This document shows, piece by piece, positions 44,195 through 56,115 of a DNA stretch of 64,000 bases. This DNA comes from Pseudeuparius sepicola (lineage: Eukaryota > Arthropoda > Insecta > Coleoptera > Anthribidae), in the NCBI GenBank assembly GCA_963920635.1, contig OY987301.1:10694501-10758500 (forward strand). Direction: 5' to 3'. The notes below the pieces were generated by a model. It was given only the letters and a program-made list of their open reading frames with translations. It was not told where the DNA came from and searched no databases. The position numbers and the translations under genes were made by a program. How positions within the stretch are numbered: position 1 is the first letter of the stretch; every line of letters begins with the position of its first letter.

Positions 44195-44425
44195 CCAAAT
44201 GTAGACTACAAGAGAGGGGCGAGATGACTCTTGCAAGTCAGTTGCCCCGTGCTCGATTTAGGCAAAGCGATATAGAGACAAAGCAACGGAGCGCGCGGTA
44301 GGCTCATGGATGGGTGACCCTGTTTAAATTATTTTGAATAATAAACACATTTTTTCCCGATTAAAAAAATATTATGTGTCCCTCGGCACTGATGTTTTTT
44401 TTATAATTCACGGGTCAACCAAAAG
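44195..44425 (+). repeat. 5S-like SINE, divergent copy
   Basis: It contains ATGGATGGGTGACC, a phrase of the 5S rRNA promoter region, then a 3' part (TATGTGTCCCTCGGCACTGA) related to the element at 45083-45692. The 5' end is not clear. Confidence 0.5.
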
Positions 44426-45082
44426 GAAGTGTATTATATTACTGCTTTTTAATAACCAAGCTTTCCCAACATTGTGGCCTTCATAGGGCTAAAAATTTAA
44501 TAAATAAATTTTCTAATATTAAAATAGTCGTTAATAGTTATTAATTACTATTAAAATAAAATTATAATTGAATTTCCTGCATAAATTGGGCTATTATTTC
44601 TTGTAGTTTTGTTATAAATGACTCTTTTGCATAAAGTATGGCTTTTTTTGTTATAAATTATTAGTAAAATTCCTTGCATAAAATTGGTTTCATCATATAA
44701 AAAATTGTAAAAACTTTAATAGTATTATTAAATTTTTTTTAAAAACAAATAAATGAAAAACAATTGCCTTTTTCATAGGTTAGAAAATTAGACTAAAGAG
44801 ATACGACCCTAATTTTTTAAACATCTTTATTTATTACAGGAGCAAAAATCCATATTTCTTTGTTAAGTAATAAAAACACTTCTGCAAATTTTAATTTTAA
44901 TCAAGTAAAAATTTTACTTAGATTTTGGATTTTTGTTAAAAATTTATTTTTTTATTTATATTTTTAATTTAAAATTTCACAGTTACCGCAAGTCACATGT
45001 CCGCTTTTACATGGTACATTGGAAAGTACTTTTTGATGTGTACTTACAAATTTTCTCTTGGCACTGTATACAATAATTATTT
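44426..45082. other. Gene-free spacer
   Basis: Very AT-rich; nothing recognised. Confidence 0.4.
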
Positions 45083-45692
45083 TTTCTTGAAATCGGCATT
45101 AAAATGTCCCAAAATCGTCATTAAAAGCACAGAAATCGTACAATAATGTAGCCCATTATTGTACGATTTTTTCAATAAGTAGGCCTTGGCGAGATGTAAA
45201 CATCAAACGTCAAACGCGGAGAAATCGCCCGTCAAAAGTGACCAAATATTCAAAACCCGGCCGATAAAGGCTCATTTAACTGTTCGTACACATTGCGAAA
45301 TTGTTTCCTATAGAAGCGCAATCCTTCAGTATACATATTTAAATTAAATTTGAAAATCAATAGATTTGTTGTGTAGGCTGCACAAGAAGCAGCAGTTTGG
45401 TTTTCCTGTCAGAAGATGCCGTACGTCATTATACTTGTCCTAGGTAGAGCGATCGGTGAAGTCAAGCAACGCCGCGCGTAGTCGGTTCGTGGACGCGTGA
45501 TCCCTTATTATTATTTTCTTGCCTAATAAAACTTTTTTTTCCGATTTCAAAAAAAATATAATATGTACCTCGGCACTGAAGTTCTTTTTATGACTCATGT
45601 GGTTTATTTGCCTCGGCCAGAGGCCTCAGCAACTAAACTCCACATGAGTCATAAAAAGTTGAACTTCAGTGCCTTGGTACATAAATAACTAT
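45083..45692 (+). mobile_element. 5S rRNA-like SINE (SINE3-type), full-length
   Basis: A 610-bp non-coding element from TTCTTGAAATCGGC to ATAAATAACTATT, present again on the opposite strand at 51.2-51.8 kb and in shortened form at 28.8 kb. Positions about 45419-45505 resemble 5S rRNA (CGATCGGTGAAGTCAAGCAA, GTCGGTTCGTGGACGCGTGA), which carries the internal Pol III promoter. The 3' end folds back on itself (GCACTGAAGTT...ATGACTCATGTGG against CCACATGAGTCAT...AACTTCAGTGC), and a hairpin AATCGTACAATAATG/CATTATTGTACGATT lies near the 5' end. Confidence 0.7.
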
Positions 45693-46076
45693 TATTTTCT
45701 ATCTATCCCAAATAGTGTCTCTGAATTCAATTACTTTACATACCTAAGGTTGTTATTATGTCAGTAATAAAAAATTTACATTAACAAGTAGACTATTTTG
45801 TGGTTAAGAAATGGATTGGCCTATGAAATACAGGGTTAAACATTGGAATATAACTGAAATCTAATCTCTAAATCTCCTTGATCTTTACTGTAGATAATTG
45901 ATACAATAAAACCCAAAATATGTACTGCAATTGGATCTATGAACATGGCAAGAGAGAAATTAATATTGGGAACGAAGTAGGTACACAAAAATACACCTAC
46001 ATTAATAGAATTACTTGACGTTGTATCACTTGGTATATGTAAGTGTAAATAAAGCAAATTGCAGAGCTGTTTCCCG
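45693..46076. other. Gene-free spacer
   Basis: Nothing recognised upstream of the gene 7 promoter. Confidence 0.4.
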
Positions 46077-46163
46077 CTCCGTTAACTCATTTCATTTTCG
46101 GTATAGCTCCGATAATCTACTTTTGGCGTATAAAAACTATTATCGACGCACAATACGCATAGT
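46077..46163 (+). promoter_or_regulatory. Promoter of Osiris gene 7
   Basis: CTCCGTTAAC (46077-46086), an 8/10 variant of CTCCACTAAC, precedes TATAAAAA (46129-46136). An initiator-like CATAGTT has its A at 46161, 32 nt after the first T. Confidence 0.4.
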
Positions 46164-46181
46164 TTGTATTCTTCAATCAAA

Positions 46182-47026
46182 ATGCATCTTCATCATTACT
46201 CTGTGTTTCTATTACTATTATGTTCGGCGGCAAAGGGCCACCACCTCAACACCGAGCACGTCGAAAAACAGTTGTTGGACAACTGCAGCAACTCCTACTT
46301 GCCCAACTGCGTGAAACTCAACATCGTTTCGTGGATAGACCAAATGAACGAAAACGACAGTTACCATGTGTTTCCCGGAGTAACCATTTTAAAGGAAAAC
46401 CTAACGAATGCCCCTACAACCGCGAGCATAGTGCAGGAGATAGCAAGAGAATATCCGGATGATCGAGAGGCAAGGCTTGACGCTTTCTTGGTGAAGAAGG
46501 TGTCTGCATATTTGGAAACACACTCTGTGAAGTTGACCTTCCTGAATGACAATGATGGCCTTGAAGTTGGACGTAGTGGTGGTGGTGGCGGCGGAGGCGG
46601 TGGCGGTGGCGGTAAGAATAAAGGTAAGAAAATATCGTTGCCAATGGCTGCTTTGGTTGCTGGTACATTCTCTAATGTTGACCCTTCCTCGTTTTAGGCA
46701 TTGGTCACTTGTTGGCAGCAGCGGCCATGGTCAAGGGAGTCCTCCTTTTCATAGCCCTGAAAAGTCTAGCCATAGTGGCTGGCAAGGCTCTAACCACGAG
46801 TTTGATTTCCCTGCTTCTCTCGATCATAGTTGGACTGGTGGCACTGAGAAGGGGCGGACTGTTGACCTACGAAGTGGTGTCCAAACCCATGTATACACAC
46901 TCGCAGTCTATGAGTCATTCCTCAGTTAGTCCTGAAGAGTATGCCCACCATACAGGGCATACTGGATATGGGAGGAGTGTGAATGTTCCCTTGCCGTTGG
47001 GATTAAGACCCGAGTATCAACCTTAA
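46182..47026 (+). CDS. Osiris gene 7 (DUF1676), two exons
   Basis: Join 46182-46623, 46698-47026 (256 residues). The intron (74 bp, 46624-46697) has donor AAAG|GTAAGA and acceptor CGTTTTAG and is phase 1. Without splicing the frame stops at 46695-46697; with it, the Gly run (residues 133-144) continues into KNKGIGHLLAAAAMVKG. Signal peptide about 1-19, C35 and C43, KLNIVSWIDQMNE, PGVTILKEN with an N73-L-T sequon, REARLDAFL, THSVKLTFL. The hydrophobic segment is about 151-197, followed by YEVVSKPMYTHS and a tail VPLPLGLRPEYQP. Codon use is intermediate in GC. It is the only Gly-linker member here in which I see an intron, located exactly where linker and membrane segment meet. Confidence 0.94.
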
Positions 47027-47039
47027 GCATTGTTTTTCT

Positions 47040-47786
47040 TAATTATTTATAATTTGTTATAAATTTGTTTCTCTTGTTATTTTGGCCAAAACAAATAGTT
47101 AAAGGAATTGAAGCACATACAAAAATTTTAATACCTTTATAAAATGCCAATATGTCGATCTTAAATATACTTATATTTTGAAAGTATAAAAAAATAATAA
47201 AAATTCTTGACAATAAATAGTATCCGCTAAGACATCGAGAGATAACGAACGTAAAAGTAAAACCTAATCTTTCTTAAACACCCATGAAGTTAATCGTTAG
47301 GAAGTACCGAATTCCTAACTATATCGTTGAAGAGCCCAACTATTTTTAAACTAACAGGAGCAAATAAACTAGTTTGGTTTTTGTGTAAAAGACATATTAC
47401 TTAATTTTAATTCGATAGAACTCACGAATAACTCTACTTTTGAGCAATATTATTTGTTCTAGATGAGAAAGGAAATGTTTTGATGACGGTGCAACTTTGA
47501 AATATTGTTGAGAATTTTGAATTTTAAGGTTATTTTGTTCGTACGGAATATTTTTGAGTTTTTGGGACTAAAAACTAGAATATTTCTTGTTGATTTACCT
47601 GCTTCGAGAATGAAACCTTTGCAGATACTTATAACTTTATATAGGAAAAAAAATCAAAATGATGATGACTATTCGCCCTTAAAATATGGTTTCATTTCCA
47701 CATAGTCCAAATTACATTGAATTTAAAACACTCTAAAGTTCATCCACATTTTAAGGGCAAATACATTTATGACATTTTTTCCTATA
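47040..47786. other. Gene-free spacer
   Basis: AT-rich; an open frame at 47505-47705 has no support. Confidence 0.4.
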
Positions 47787-49289
47787 CAGGGTGAGTTTTT
47801 GTCGATGCCCACTATGGGGATCTCGGAAACTAGCAGAGCTACAACAAAGGTTAAATTGGGAAAGAATTGCAGTTTTGATTGCTCAATCTAATGCCCCTTT
47901 TGGATTTTTAAAAAAGTTCATGGCTCACTAGATAGTGATTTTTTGCTATTTAATCAGATCTCTGTAGCTCCCTTATTTCTGATTATACAGAAAAACTGTA
48001 GAGACAAAAATTGTAGATAATTTTGGGCTTAATAAGATAATCTAATCCAATTTTTTACGTTGTTTGTTATTTTTGAGATATGACATAAAGTTGTGTTTTT
48101 TTTAAATGTAAATCATAGTTGGCTGTGGCCTTATCAAATCGGACATTTTTTGAGCTTTCCAAAGATATAATGCTCGGCATAGTTATTATAAAAAATAAAA
48201 GAGCTATGGCTAATTTTCTGTTTTTTTTTTTTTTAATTTTCACATAGTCAGCCATGGAAGATTTTCATAATTACGTCCTATTTTATAATTAGACATACTT
48301 CAAACTTTCTAATATTTTGATTTTAGCTACTAACAAAATGTAACAAAATAAAACAAAAATTAAAAAAACTCAAATTCAAATTATTATTATTTTAAAATGT
48401 CACCTTTTAAAATAAAAAAAGGTGTTCAAACAATCCACCATTATTATTTATGCAAATTTTGCATCTTTTTAAAACTGAATTTGTCGCCTTTCTTAGAGAG
48501 CGCCTGTCAATACTGGCAATTGCTTCTAAAACAGCTGCTCTTAATTCAACAATTGTCTCATACTTTATTTTGTACTGTTCCCCACAAAAAGAAATCCAAA
48601 ACAGACAAATCGGGGGATCGGGGCGGCCAGGAAATAGGTCTATTTCTCATCATCCCACTATTTGAAAGAGCTGATATATAGGTAATAATTATGTGGTGGA
48701 GCCCCATCATGATAATTTTTGTTTTATTTCGTTACATTTTGTTACCAGCTAAAAATAAAATATTTGAAAGTTTAAAGTATGTCTTATTATAAAATAGAAC
48801 GTAATTATGGAAATATTCCATGGCTGACTATGTGAAAATTAAAAAAAAAACAGAAAATTAGCCATAGCTCTTTTTTTTACAATAACTATGCCGAGTATTA
48901 TATCTTTGGAAAGCTCAAAAAATTGCCGATTTGATAAGGCCACAGCCAACTATGATTTATATTTAAAAAAACACAAGTTTATGTCATATCTCAAAAATCA
49001 CAACCATCATAAAAAATTGGATCAGATTATCTTATTAAGCCCAAAATTATCTACAATTTTTGTCTCTATAGTTTTTCTGTATAATCAGAAATAACGGAGC
49101 TACAGAGATCTGACAAAATAGCAAAATCACTCTTTTCAAAATATCTAGTGAGCCATGAACTTTTCTAAAAATCCAAAAGGGGCATTACATTGAGCATTTA
49201 AAACCGCAATTCTTTCCCCATTTAACCTTTGTTCTAGCTCTGCTAGTTTCCGAGATCCCCATAGTGGTCATCGAAAAAAACTCACCTTG
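47787..49289. mobile_element. 1.5-kb long-arm foldback element, CAGGGTG/TA type
   Basis: It starts CAGGGTGAGTTTTTGTCGAT and ends with the near-complement finishing CTCACCTTG. TA flanks both sides (47785-47786 and 49290-49291). Arms of about 480-500 bp pair (for example GCCGAGTATTATATCTTTGG near 48890 against CCAAAGATATAATGCTCGGC near 48160). The centre (about 48300-48780) is AT-rich and contains only unrecognised short open frames. A related arm fragment lies at about 4607-4740. Confidence 0.8.
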
Positions 49290-49362
49290 TATAATGTTAT
49301 ACCCGCAAGAGTTTCATTTTCGAAAAAAATTACATCAAAAGTGCAAAATTGGAAAATTCAAG

Positions 49363-49590
49363 GTAGAATATTTTCCAAAAGCTTGAAACAAACATATTAC
49401 ATGTATACATCATTGAAATTGTGACAATGTTTGGTTTGGCACCGCTTTCCTGAACATCCTGTATAAAACTAAATAAACGCTGAAAAAAGCGTGCTTTGCA
49501 TTCTACAACTTTTATCTGAAACTTTTTTCCTAACCTAAAAAATATAGAAAATAAGGATGATGGAAAAATAATACGTGATCACATGGTATC
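49363..49590. repeat. Dispersed repeat, copy 2
   Basis: Similar to 38444-38705 (AGAATATTTTCCAAAAGCTTG with one change, TATACATCATTGAAATTGTG, CTAAAAAATATAGAAAATAA). Confidence 0.65.
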
Positions 49591-49917
49591 TGCACGCTTC
49601 CTCACACACTCTGATGATGAGTATAGTTAAATCTACGAACACATAAGTATATAAAATCACCAAAGGTTTATTGGACTAAAACTATAGACACTATAGACGT
49701 ATAACTCAGAAAAAGTTTTGGGGGGTAAAAGTCATGTCTCCATGCGATTTTCATTTGTTTTTGAGAAGCATTTTTACATCTAGGTCAGTGTGGATAAATC
49801 GCCATATTATTTTGACGTCATGGTGCAGATTTAGGTCCATTTACATTATAAGACAAAAAAATTGACTTACATAGAGTGATCCTGACGGCACGCCATTCAT
49901 TAACAACACTTTAACTA

Positions 49918-50258
49918 TTGCGCGTCGAAACTGATGCATGTTTGAGTCACAGGAAGCGACTAAATCGACCATCTTAAAATGTATGGGGGATTTGCCCAAA
50001 TTGGTGGGATGTGGCCATCATACGCCGATTAACCGAAATGAATTAAAAAAACCACTGACTTACTTCGCGGAGATTGTACGGGCGTGATGAATTTATCTTG
50101 CTCCAAATTCGTTAAAACTACCGAATTTGCCCAGTCACTTTTACAATCACAAATATAGTTTTGCGCTCCACTAACGAGCATCCATGGTGTTAAATTAGTA
50201 AAAAAAGGTCGATTGTTAAGCTATATAAACCTGAATCGAATTCGGTAGATCCATTCGT
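49918..50258 (+). promoter_or_regulatory. Upstream block and core promoter of Osiris gene 8
   Basis: About 300 bp homologous to the region before gene 9. A block of about 75 bp (50102-50176) is nearly identical in both, from CCAAATTCGTTAAAACTACC to GCGCTCCACTAACGA. TATATAAA is at 50222-50229. The initiator position 34 nt later is C in TTCGTG, aligned to A of TCAGTG in gene 9. Confidence 0.6.
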
Positions 50259-50266
50259 GAGCCGCC

Positions 50267-51013
50267 ATGTACCGGACAAGCACCGTGCTGTTCGTCGTGT
50301 TCAGTCTGGCCAGCACTCTATCGACCGCGGACAATGAAATCAAAGACAAATTCGACCGGGCCGACCTCAAACGCAGCCTGTCGAAGAACTGCGAGTACTC
50401 GTACTCCCTCACGTGCCTCAAACTCGACGTGGTGACGTGGGTGGACAAACTAAACGAAGACGACAACTACAGCGTGATGCCCGGCGTCCTGTTGGTTCGC
50501 GAGAACACTACGGCGCGCGTCAACACCGCCAACATCGTCCAGGAGCTGGCCAGGAGCTTCCCCAACGACCCCGAGGCCCGCCTGGACGCCTTCCTGCTGA
50601 AGAAGGTGACGGGCTACCTCAACACCCACTCCATCAAGCTGAACCTGTGGGACCAGGCCGAAGGGCAGAATGGAGAGTCGGGGCGTAAGAGCGGGGGCGG
50701 CAAGGGGGGCGGCGGCGGCGGCGGCGGCGGCATGGGGGCTCTGCTGGCCATGGGGGCCCTGATGAAGGGAACTCTGTTCGCGGTGGCGCTGGCCGGCCTA
50801 GCGGCCATGGCCGGCAAGGCCCTCATGGTCAGTTTGCTGGCGTTGATGTTGGCGGCTATTGCGGGACTCAAGGGGATGCACGGCGGCGGAGGGAAGAGCA
50901 CGTACGAGGTGGTGGCGAAGCCCGTGTACTCGCACGAAGAATACGGGCACCACGGTAGGAGTCTGGACGTGCCCTTGCCGCTGGGGCTGCAGCCGGGGTA
51001 CAAGCCCGCTTAG
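50267..51013 (+). CDS. Osiris gene 8 (DUF1676, Gly-linker type)
   Basis: A single-exon gene of 248 residues. The ATG at 50267 follows GCCGCC, a good initiation context, 38 nt after the TATA box. Signal peptide about 1-21; C42 and C50; CLKLDVVTWVDKLNE; MPGVLLVREN with an N80-T-T sequon; NDPEARLDAFL; YLNTHSIKLNLW. The Gly linker (about 143-155) is interrupted by Lys. The hydrophobic segment (about 156-204) includes GTLFAVALAGLAAMAGKAL. It ends TYEVVAKPVYSHEEYG and VPLPLGLQPGYKPA with a shorter His-rich spacer than in other members. Gene 9 is its closest relative here and shares 5' and 3' flanks with it. 3' UTR: AATAAA near 51059 and ATTTATTTATTTG near 51070. Confidence 0.96.
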   Translation: MYRTSTVLFVVFSLASTLSTADNEIKDKFDRADLKRSLSKNCEYSYSLTCLKLDVVTWVDKLNEDDNYSVMPGVLLVRENTTARVNTANIVQELARSFPNDPEARLDAFLLKKVTGYLNTHSIKLNLWDQAEGQNGESGRKSGGGKGGGGGGGGGMGALLAMGALMKGTLFAVALAGLAAMAGKALMVSLLALMLAAIAGLKGMHGGGGKSTYEVVAKPVYSHEEYGHHGRSLDVPLPLGLQPGYKPA

Positions 51014-51171
51014 TGCGTGAAATGAGACTTGATTAATTTATTGTTAATTTTTCGTTGTTAATAAAACGTATTTATTTATTTGTTTTCAAAATGGTGTAAT
51101 GACTTGAACTTGGGAGGAACCTTATTCGGTAATTCGAAAAGTTAGCCGCATAGAAATCACTGTGATGCAAA

Positions 51172-51781
51172 TAATAGTTATTTATGTACCAAGGCACTGA
51201 AGTTCAACTTTTTATGACTCATGTGGAGTTTAGTTGCTGAGGCCTCTGGCCGAGGCAAATAAACCACATGAGTCATAAAAAGAACTTCAGTGCCGAGGTA
51301 CATATTATATTTTTCTTGAAATCGGAAAAAAAATGTTTTATTAGGCAAGAAAATAATAATAAGGGATCACCCGTCCACGAACCGACTACGCGCGGCGTTG
51401 CTTGACTTTACCGATCGCTCTACCTAGGACAAGTATAATGATGTACGGCACCTTCTGACAGAAAAACCAAACTGCTGCTTCTTGTGCAGCCTACACAACA
51501 AATCTATTGATTTTCAAATTTACTAAAATATGTATACTGAAGGATTGCGCTTCTATAGGAAACAATTTCGCAATGTGTACGAAAAGTTAAATCAGCCTTT
51601 ATCGGCCGGGTTTTGAATATTTGGTCACTTTTGACGGGCGATTTCTCCGCGTCTGACGTTTGATGTTTACATCTCGCCAAGGCCTACTTATTGAAAAAAT
51701 CGTACAATAATGGGCTACATTATTGTACGATTTCTGTGCTTTTAATGACGATTTTTCGCAAAAGATATTCTTGGGACACTT
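51172..51781 (-). mobile_element. 5S rRNA-like SINE, inverted second copy
   Basis: Near-identical reverse complement of 45083-45692, from AATAGTTATTTATGTACC to about TTTTTCGCAAAAG, where the 5' end diverges. The 5S-like part is at about 51358-51440 (reverse). Confidence 0.75.
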
Positions 51782-52880
51782 CTTATATATTCAATAAAAA
51801 ACGAATTCCTTTTATTTTCATTGGTTTAAGAGTTTTTGAAATTTGAGATCGTACATTTTTTATCAGTGAGAGAAAATATTGCCTTGAGAATTGGGAAGTA
51901 TATATAAAATATTGTTCGGCAAATGCTTTTCTAACGCGCTAACCTTTCAAGAAAATTATAAAAAATAGACTTAACTTACAAATTATTGACTATTGAATTA
52001 TTGACTTATCAAAGAAGTTGTGCTTTTTCATTGAATTTTCTGAATTGGCCACATCTCAACATTATGCCAAAACTCTGAAGATGTAAAGCAGTAAAACATT
52101 TTCAGTTTTAAAAAACAAGTGTGATATCGCACACTACTTTGTATGTAGAATTATGTAACTCGAAATTTACTATAAAAGTTAGAGAGAATTTTATAAATAA
52201 TCTATAGTGGCCAAAGGAATGTTGCAGCTGCCACCAGCATAATTCCCTGTTGTTCCACTAACTTATGTTTTCTAGAGAAAATTCCAAAGCATAAACTTTC
52301 TGTGCCAACTTTCCAAAAAATGTAATACTTGTTCTAGACAAAATCATACTTCAGCTTTAAATTGAAAAATGGATGAATACCTACAATTTTTAATGCACAA
52401 TGGGGAATAGAAACAAATCAGTTTTTTCTAAATTATTGCTTTTCTTCAGTAATATATTGGATTTACAATAAATATTAGATATTATACAATAGGTATACAC
52501 AGTACTCTTATTTATTTATTTCAAATAGTTTGATGATATTTTAGTTTATTATTATTTTGGAATCGATCTTGTACTAGAAAATTATTCACTTTATTTAAAT
52601 ACATCAACTTTGCACCAAACAACGTAATTTTAACGAAAGCCTTAATATAATTTTCTTTTGGAAATAATATATTTGTATTGATATTTATTAATAAAAAGTC
52701 AGTACAATGATAAAACTAGTGACATAAAATAGTTTTTACGAAGTTACAAGTTTTTAAAAATATAAACTAGGTATATCTCTTAATGTTCTTTAAAAATGAT
52801 TCTGAAAAAGTTAGCCAACTACTTACTCACACATTAATATAATATGTCCCAAAATAATCAAGGTACTAAACTGAAATTTG
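51782..52880. other. Gene-free spacer
   Basis: AT-rich; TGTTCCACTAACTTAT occurs at about 52252, like the box before gene 6, but no TATA box or gene follows. Confidence 0.4.
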
Positions 52881-53577
52881 GCAGTGCCTTTTGGGGATGG
52901 AGAATAAGCTGAATATGCCAATTTCTCACGTATCTCACAGAGGGCGCCACTTGCGCTAGTTTTGGATCGTTCTTTTACTCATAACATATTTACCTGGTTT
53001 TGCAGGTCCATCATTTTAGTGCCTCTTCATTTGCCTCATCATTTACAAAAAAAATGTACTCTCGCTTCATAACGATAAAATCAACCGTTTGGGTTGATGG
53101 ATTGAAAACACCTGTTAGCTCCAACATTTGAAACATAAAATTTTCACCTACCACTTTCAAATGGTACAGATCAACAACTGTACTATTTAAAGTGAGACAA
53201 AAATCCCTATGAACAATGAACCAAAAATTATTTGTTTTCAAAATGGAATAAGGATAGAATTTGACAAAATTTGGATACCCTATTACAAGAAAACCATTGA
53301 TGTTTTGACCAACAATGTCCGTGTGGTATTTTTTCTTCAATTTGAATGTTCAGTTGTTCTGTAACATTTGAAAACGGTAGGTGCAAATTTTATGTTTCGA
53401 ATGTTGGAGTTAACAGGTGTTTTGGGGTATATTTTGCCAATTTCAACGCAAACGGTTGATTTTATCGTTATGAAACAAGAGTTAACTTTTGTTGCAAATG
53501 TAAAGATGCACAAGTGGCCTCACGAGTTGTGAGATACGCAGAAATTGCTGATTCTCCATCCTCAAAAACACTGCAGT
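52881..53577. mobile_element. Foldback element
   Basis: GCAGTGCCTTTTGGGGATGG on the left pairs with the right terminus (ATTCTCCATCCTCAAAAACA, CTGCAGTGCC). The inner arms (AACGATAAAATCAACCGTTT and ACGGTTGATTTTATCGTTAT) are also complementary. The minus-strand open frame at 53011-53340 lies within one arm and is not considered a gene. Confidence 0.7.
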
Positions 53578-54593
53578 GCCAGTTCAACAGCTTCTTTATT
53601 TTGCGAAATATATAATACAATTTCAAAAAGAGAAATTCAACGCTCTGTATCTCAGAAAAGAAAAACTTTAGAATCTATAGTTGTCCTCCTTTTGACTTTT
53701 TGCACAAGTGAATTTGAAGTGAAATGAACATGAAGTGATCTGATAGTGAAATGATTTTTTATTGGTAAATGGAACAGTGTACGACTACGTTATCTATAAT
53801 CTAACCCTTGAATGAATTTTTCAATATTTTTCACCACCTTAACCTCAGAAACACTCAAAACCAACACAAATTACATAAAAATCGATTTGCTGCGTAAACT
53901 GATCACTTCATAATCAACTGAACATTTGTAAAAGGAACACTCGATGTCAGCTGATCTCAAGTGATTCGGAATCGATTTGAGATCACTTAAAACTGCAAAA
54001 GGAGAACGGCTTATGTTTATATGAGCAACCCACCTAACAATGAGTTTTTCTACAAATGTCAAAGTTCTGATCGAAAACCCTGGGATACCCTGTATATGTT
54101 TATTAGCTGTTTTGTCATTATATCCTAGTATTTTGCTCCAATTTATTTTGCCGAAACTCATTAAAAATAGATTAAGTCGTGTATGGACGTCGAAAGAAGG
54201 ACTAGGTTCTCCCAAATCGTTCTTACTTTCTAATGCGAAAAAGCCAAATCTTCTCGGAACCACTGATATTATGCTTGTGTGCGGAGGGGGGCATAACACG
54301 TATACACGCGTGCCTTGCAAAAGCTATGAAAATTGCTGTGAAGGTAGGATAACCAGTAAATAACCAAACATGAGAAAGAGCTCGAGAGTCGTATCTATTG
54401 GTACGTTTCTTCGGCTTTAGACTTTGTTTTCGTTTTTCGATCACTTCGAACATTTCATAAAATAAATGTTCGCTATGGCACGTACTCTATTAAACTTCCA
54501 AATATTTCTTTTGTCTAACTGTATAATATTTACTGCGTTGTCTGAGATCCGTGGTTCTAGCCACCAGCCTTGCCCTTGGTTCGGTTGTGAAAC
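53578..54593. other. Gene-free spacer with unrecognised open frames
   Basis: A minus-strand frame of 149 codons (53871-54320) and an overlapping plus-strand frame (54040-54363) show no recognisable domain. GGGATACCCTGTATATG at about 54083 suggests transposon-end sequence. Confidence 0.35.
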
Positions 54594-55705
54594 CACGGGC
54601 GTAGCCAAGGGGGGGGTTTCGGGGGTTCAAACCCCCCCCTCCCCCGAAATAAGCAAAATATTACCTAATATTATACCGAAAAAATACGAGGAGTGAAGAA
54701 TTAAATTATTATTACGTTTGAATATATTATGTAGTAATAGTAGCGCCTAGCGCCATATTTTGACGAGAGGCAGACGCAGTTGCAGCCGAACTATTTTGTA
54801 TTGTAGGGACACTTTGCGTTGTTTCTCGATTATTCGCCACGCCCCTAGGTCGAAATGAGCGGAACTTTGTGGAAGTTCGTGGAAGTTTCTGGAGGGCTAC
54901 TGGGCTGCTATATAAGCGGCGCCGCGGCGCGTGACCGCGCTTACGGCAGTATTGTTCCATGCGAACTCGAAGCGAATAAAAGTGAAAAGTGGTGAACGAA
55001 TAGTGAAGAGAATTAAGTGTACCGTGTAAGTGAGTAATTTTAGTGCGATGTTATTCGATGACCTTGTTAAGGATAGATACGTGAATCATTATTACTGTCG
55101 AAAAATGGAGGGGAAAAAAGGAAGGGTGATAAACCTAAAGGTATGGACTACTGGAAAAAGTGGTGTAGTCAAGGTCAAGGGGTTTCTAATAAAGAAACAA
55201 ATTTGGATTTAGCTATCAAAGCTTCAGCTACCTTGCATGCTGATAAGAAGACTGCCTACCCCGAAATCTAGTTTGGAATGCCTAGATATGTGCGATAAAA
55301 ACCTTTATCCTAATATTTACACATTACTACAAATCTTGGCTACCATTCCTGTATCCACTGCTACCCCAGAAAGGTCTTTCTCGAGCCTAAGGAGACTGAA
55401 AAACTATTTACGAAACACTACAAGTGAAAACAGACTTAATGGTTAATAAACATTCACTATTGATGCAGATGAAGTAGTGGATATATTTAAAAGAAAAAGC
55501 CGAAGATTTCTTCTTTAATGGTTTTAGATTTAGCGCAGAGGAACGAAATTAATTTATCCATTTCATTTAAAGTTAAGAACTTTATAAATATGTCGTAGTT
55601 TTTCGGATGAATATATAGATATTAAATTTCATGTAAGTATATTTTTGTTGTTTTATTCTTCTCAAACTAAACCCCCCCCAAAACTAAATCCTGGCTACGC
55701 CCGTG
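54594..55705 (+). mobile_element. hAT transposon, internally deleted
   Basis: The termini CACGGGCGTAGCCAAGG and CTGGCTACGCCCGTG are complementary and are followed inward by G-rich and C-rich tracts. Flanks TGTGAAAC (54586-54593) and TCTGAAAC (55706-55713) agree in seven of eight bases, the 8-bp duplication expected of hAT. Inside are a TATATAAG promoter (about 54909) and fragments of a transposase gene. Total 1,112 bp, too short for a full transposase. Confidence 0.85.
55237..55446 (+). pseudogene. hAT transposase C-terminal dimerisation domain, fragment
   Basis: Reads LPTPKSSLECLDMCDKNLYP and then LATIPVSTATPERSFSSLRR and LKNYLR, the hallmark of the hAT C-terminal dimerisation domain, before a stop. 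The catalytic part is missing and the preceding short frame at 55030-55212 is in a different register. Confidence 0.75.
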
Positions 55706-55749
55706 TCTGAAACCACAGAAAAAAACATAAATATAATCAGGGCACATCA

Positions 55750-56115
55750 AATGCGCCCATCGAAATCGCATGTACGGTTGTTAGTAAGCGACTAAATGTG
55801 CCATCTTCAAAAGAGTACTGCGGGATTGCCGAAATGAGTGGGATGTGGCCAAGCGACCATGATTAGCCGAAAGAAACTACGAAAAAAAAAACTGCTCTCG
55901 ACTTACTTCGCGGGAGATTGTATACTAGCGTGATGAATTGATCTCGTTCCAAATTCGTTAAAACTACCGAATTTGCCCAGTCACTTTTACAATCACAAAT
56001 ATAGTTTTGCGCTCCACTAACGAAGCATTCATCTAATCGGTGGTGTTAAATTAGAAAAAAAAAACTTGATTGTTAAGGTATATAAACCCGACGCGAATTT
56101 TGCCGACCCATCAGT
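55750..56115 (+). promoter_or_regulatory. Upstream block and core promoter of Osiris gene 9
   Basis: Homologous to 49918-50258. The near-identical ~75-bp block ends in GCGCTCCACTAACGA (box at 56011-56021, 58 nt before TATA). TATATAAA is at 56079-56086 and a perfect insect initiator TCAGT has its A at 56113, 34 nt after the first T. Confidence 0.65.

Noticed and set aside
53011..53340. Minus-strand open frame of 109 codons
   Set aside because: It lies in one arm of a foldback element; the other arm carries a degraded copy.
53871..54320. Minus-strand open frame of 149 codons
   Set aside because: No domain, no promoter or splice signals, and an equally long frame overlaps on the other strand.
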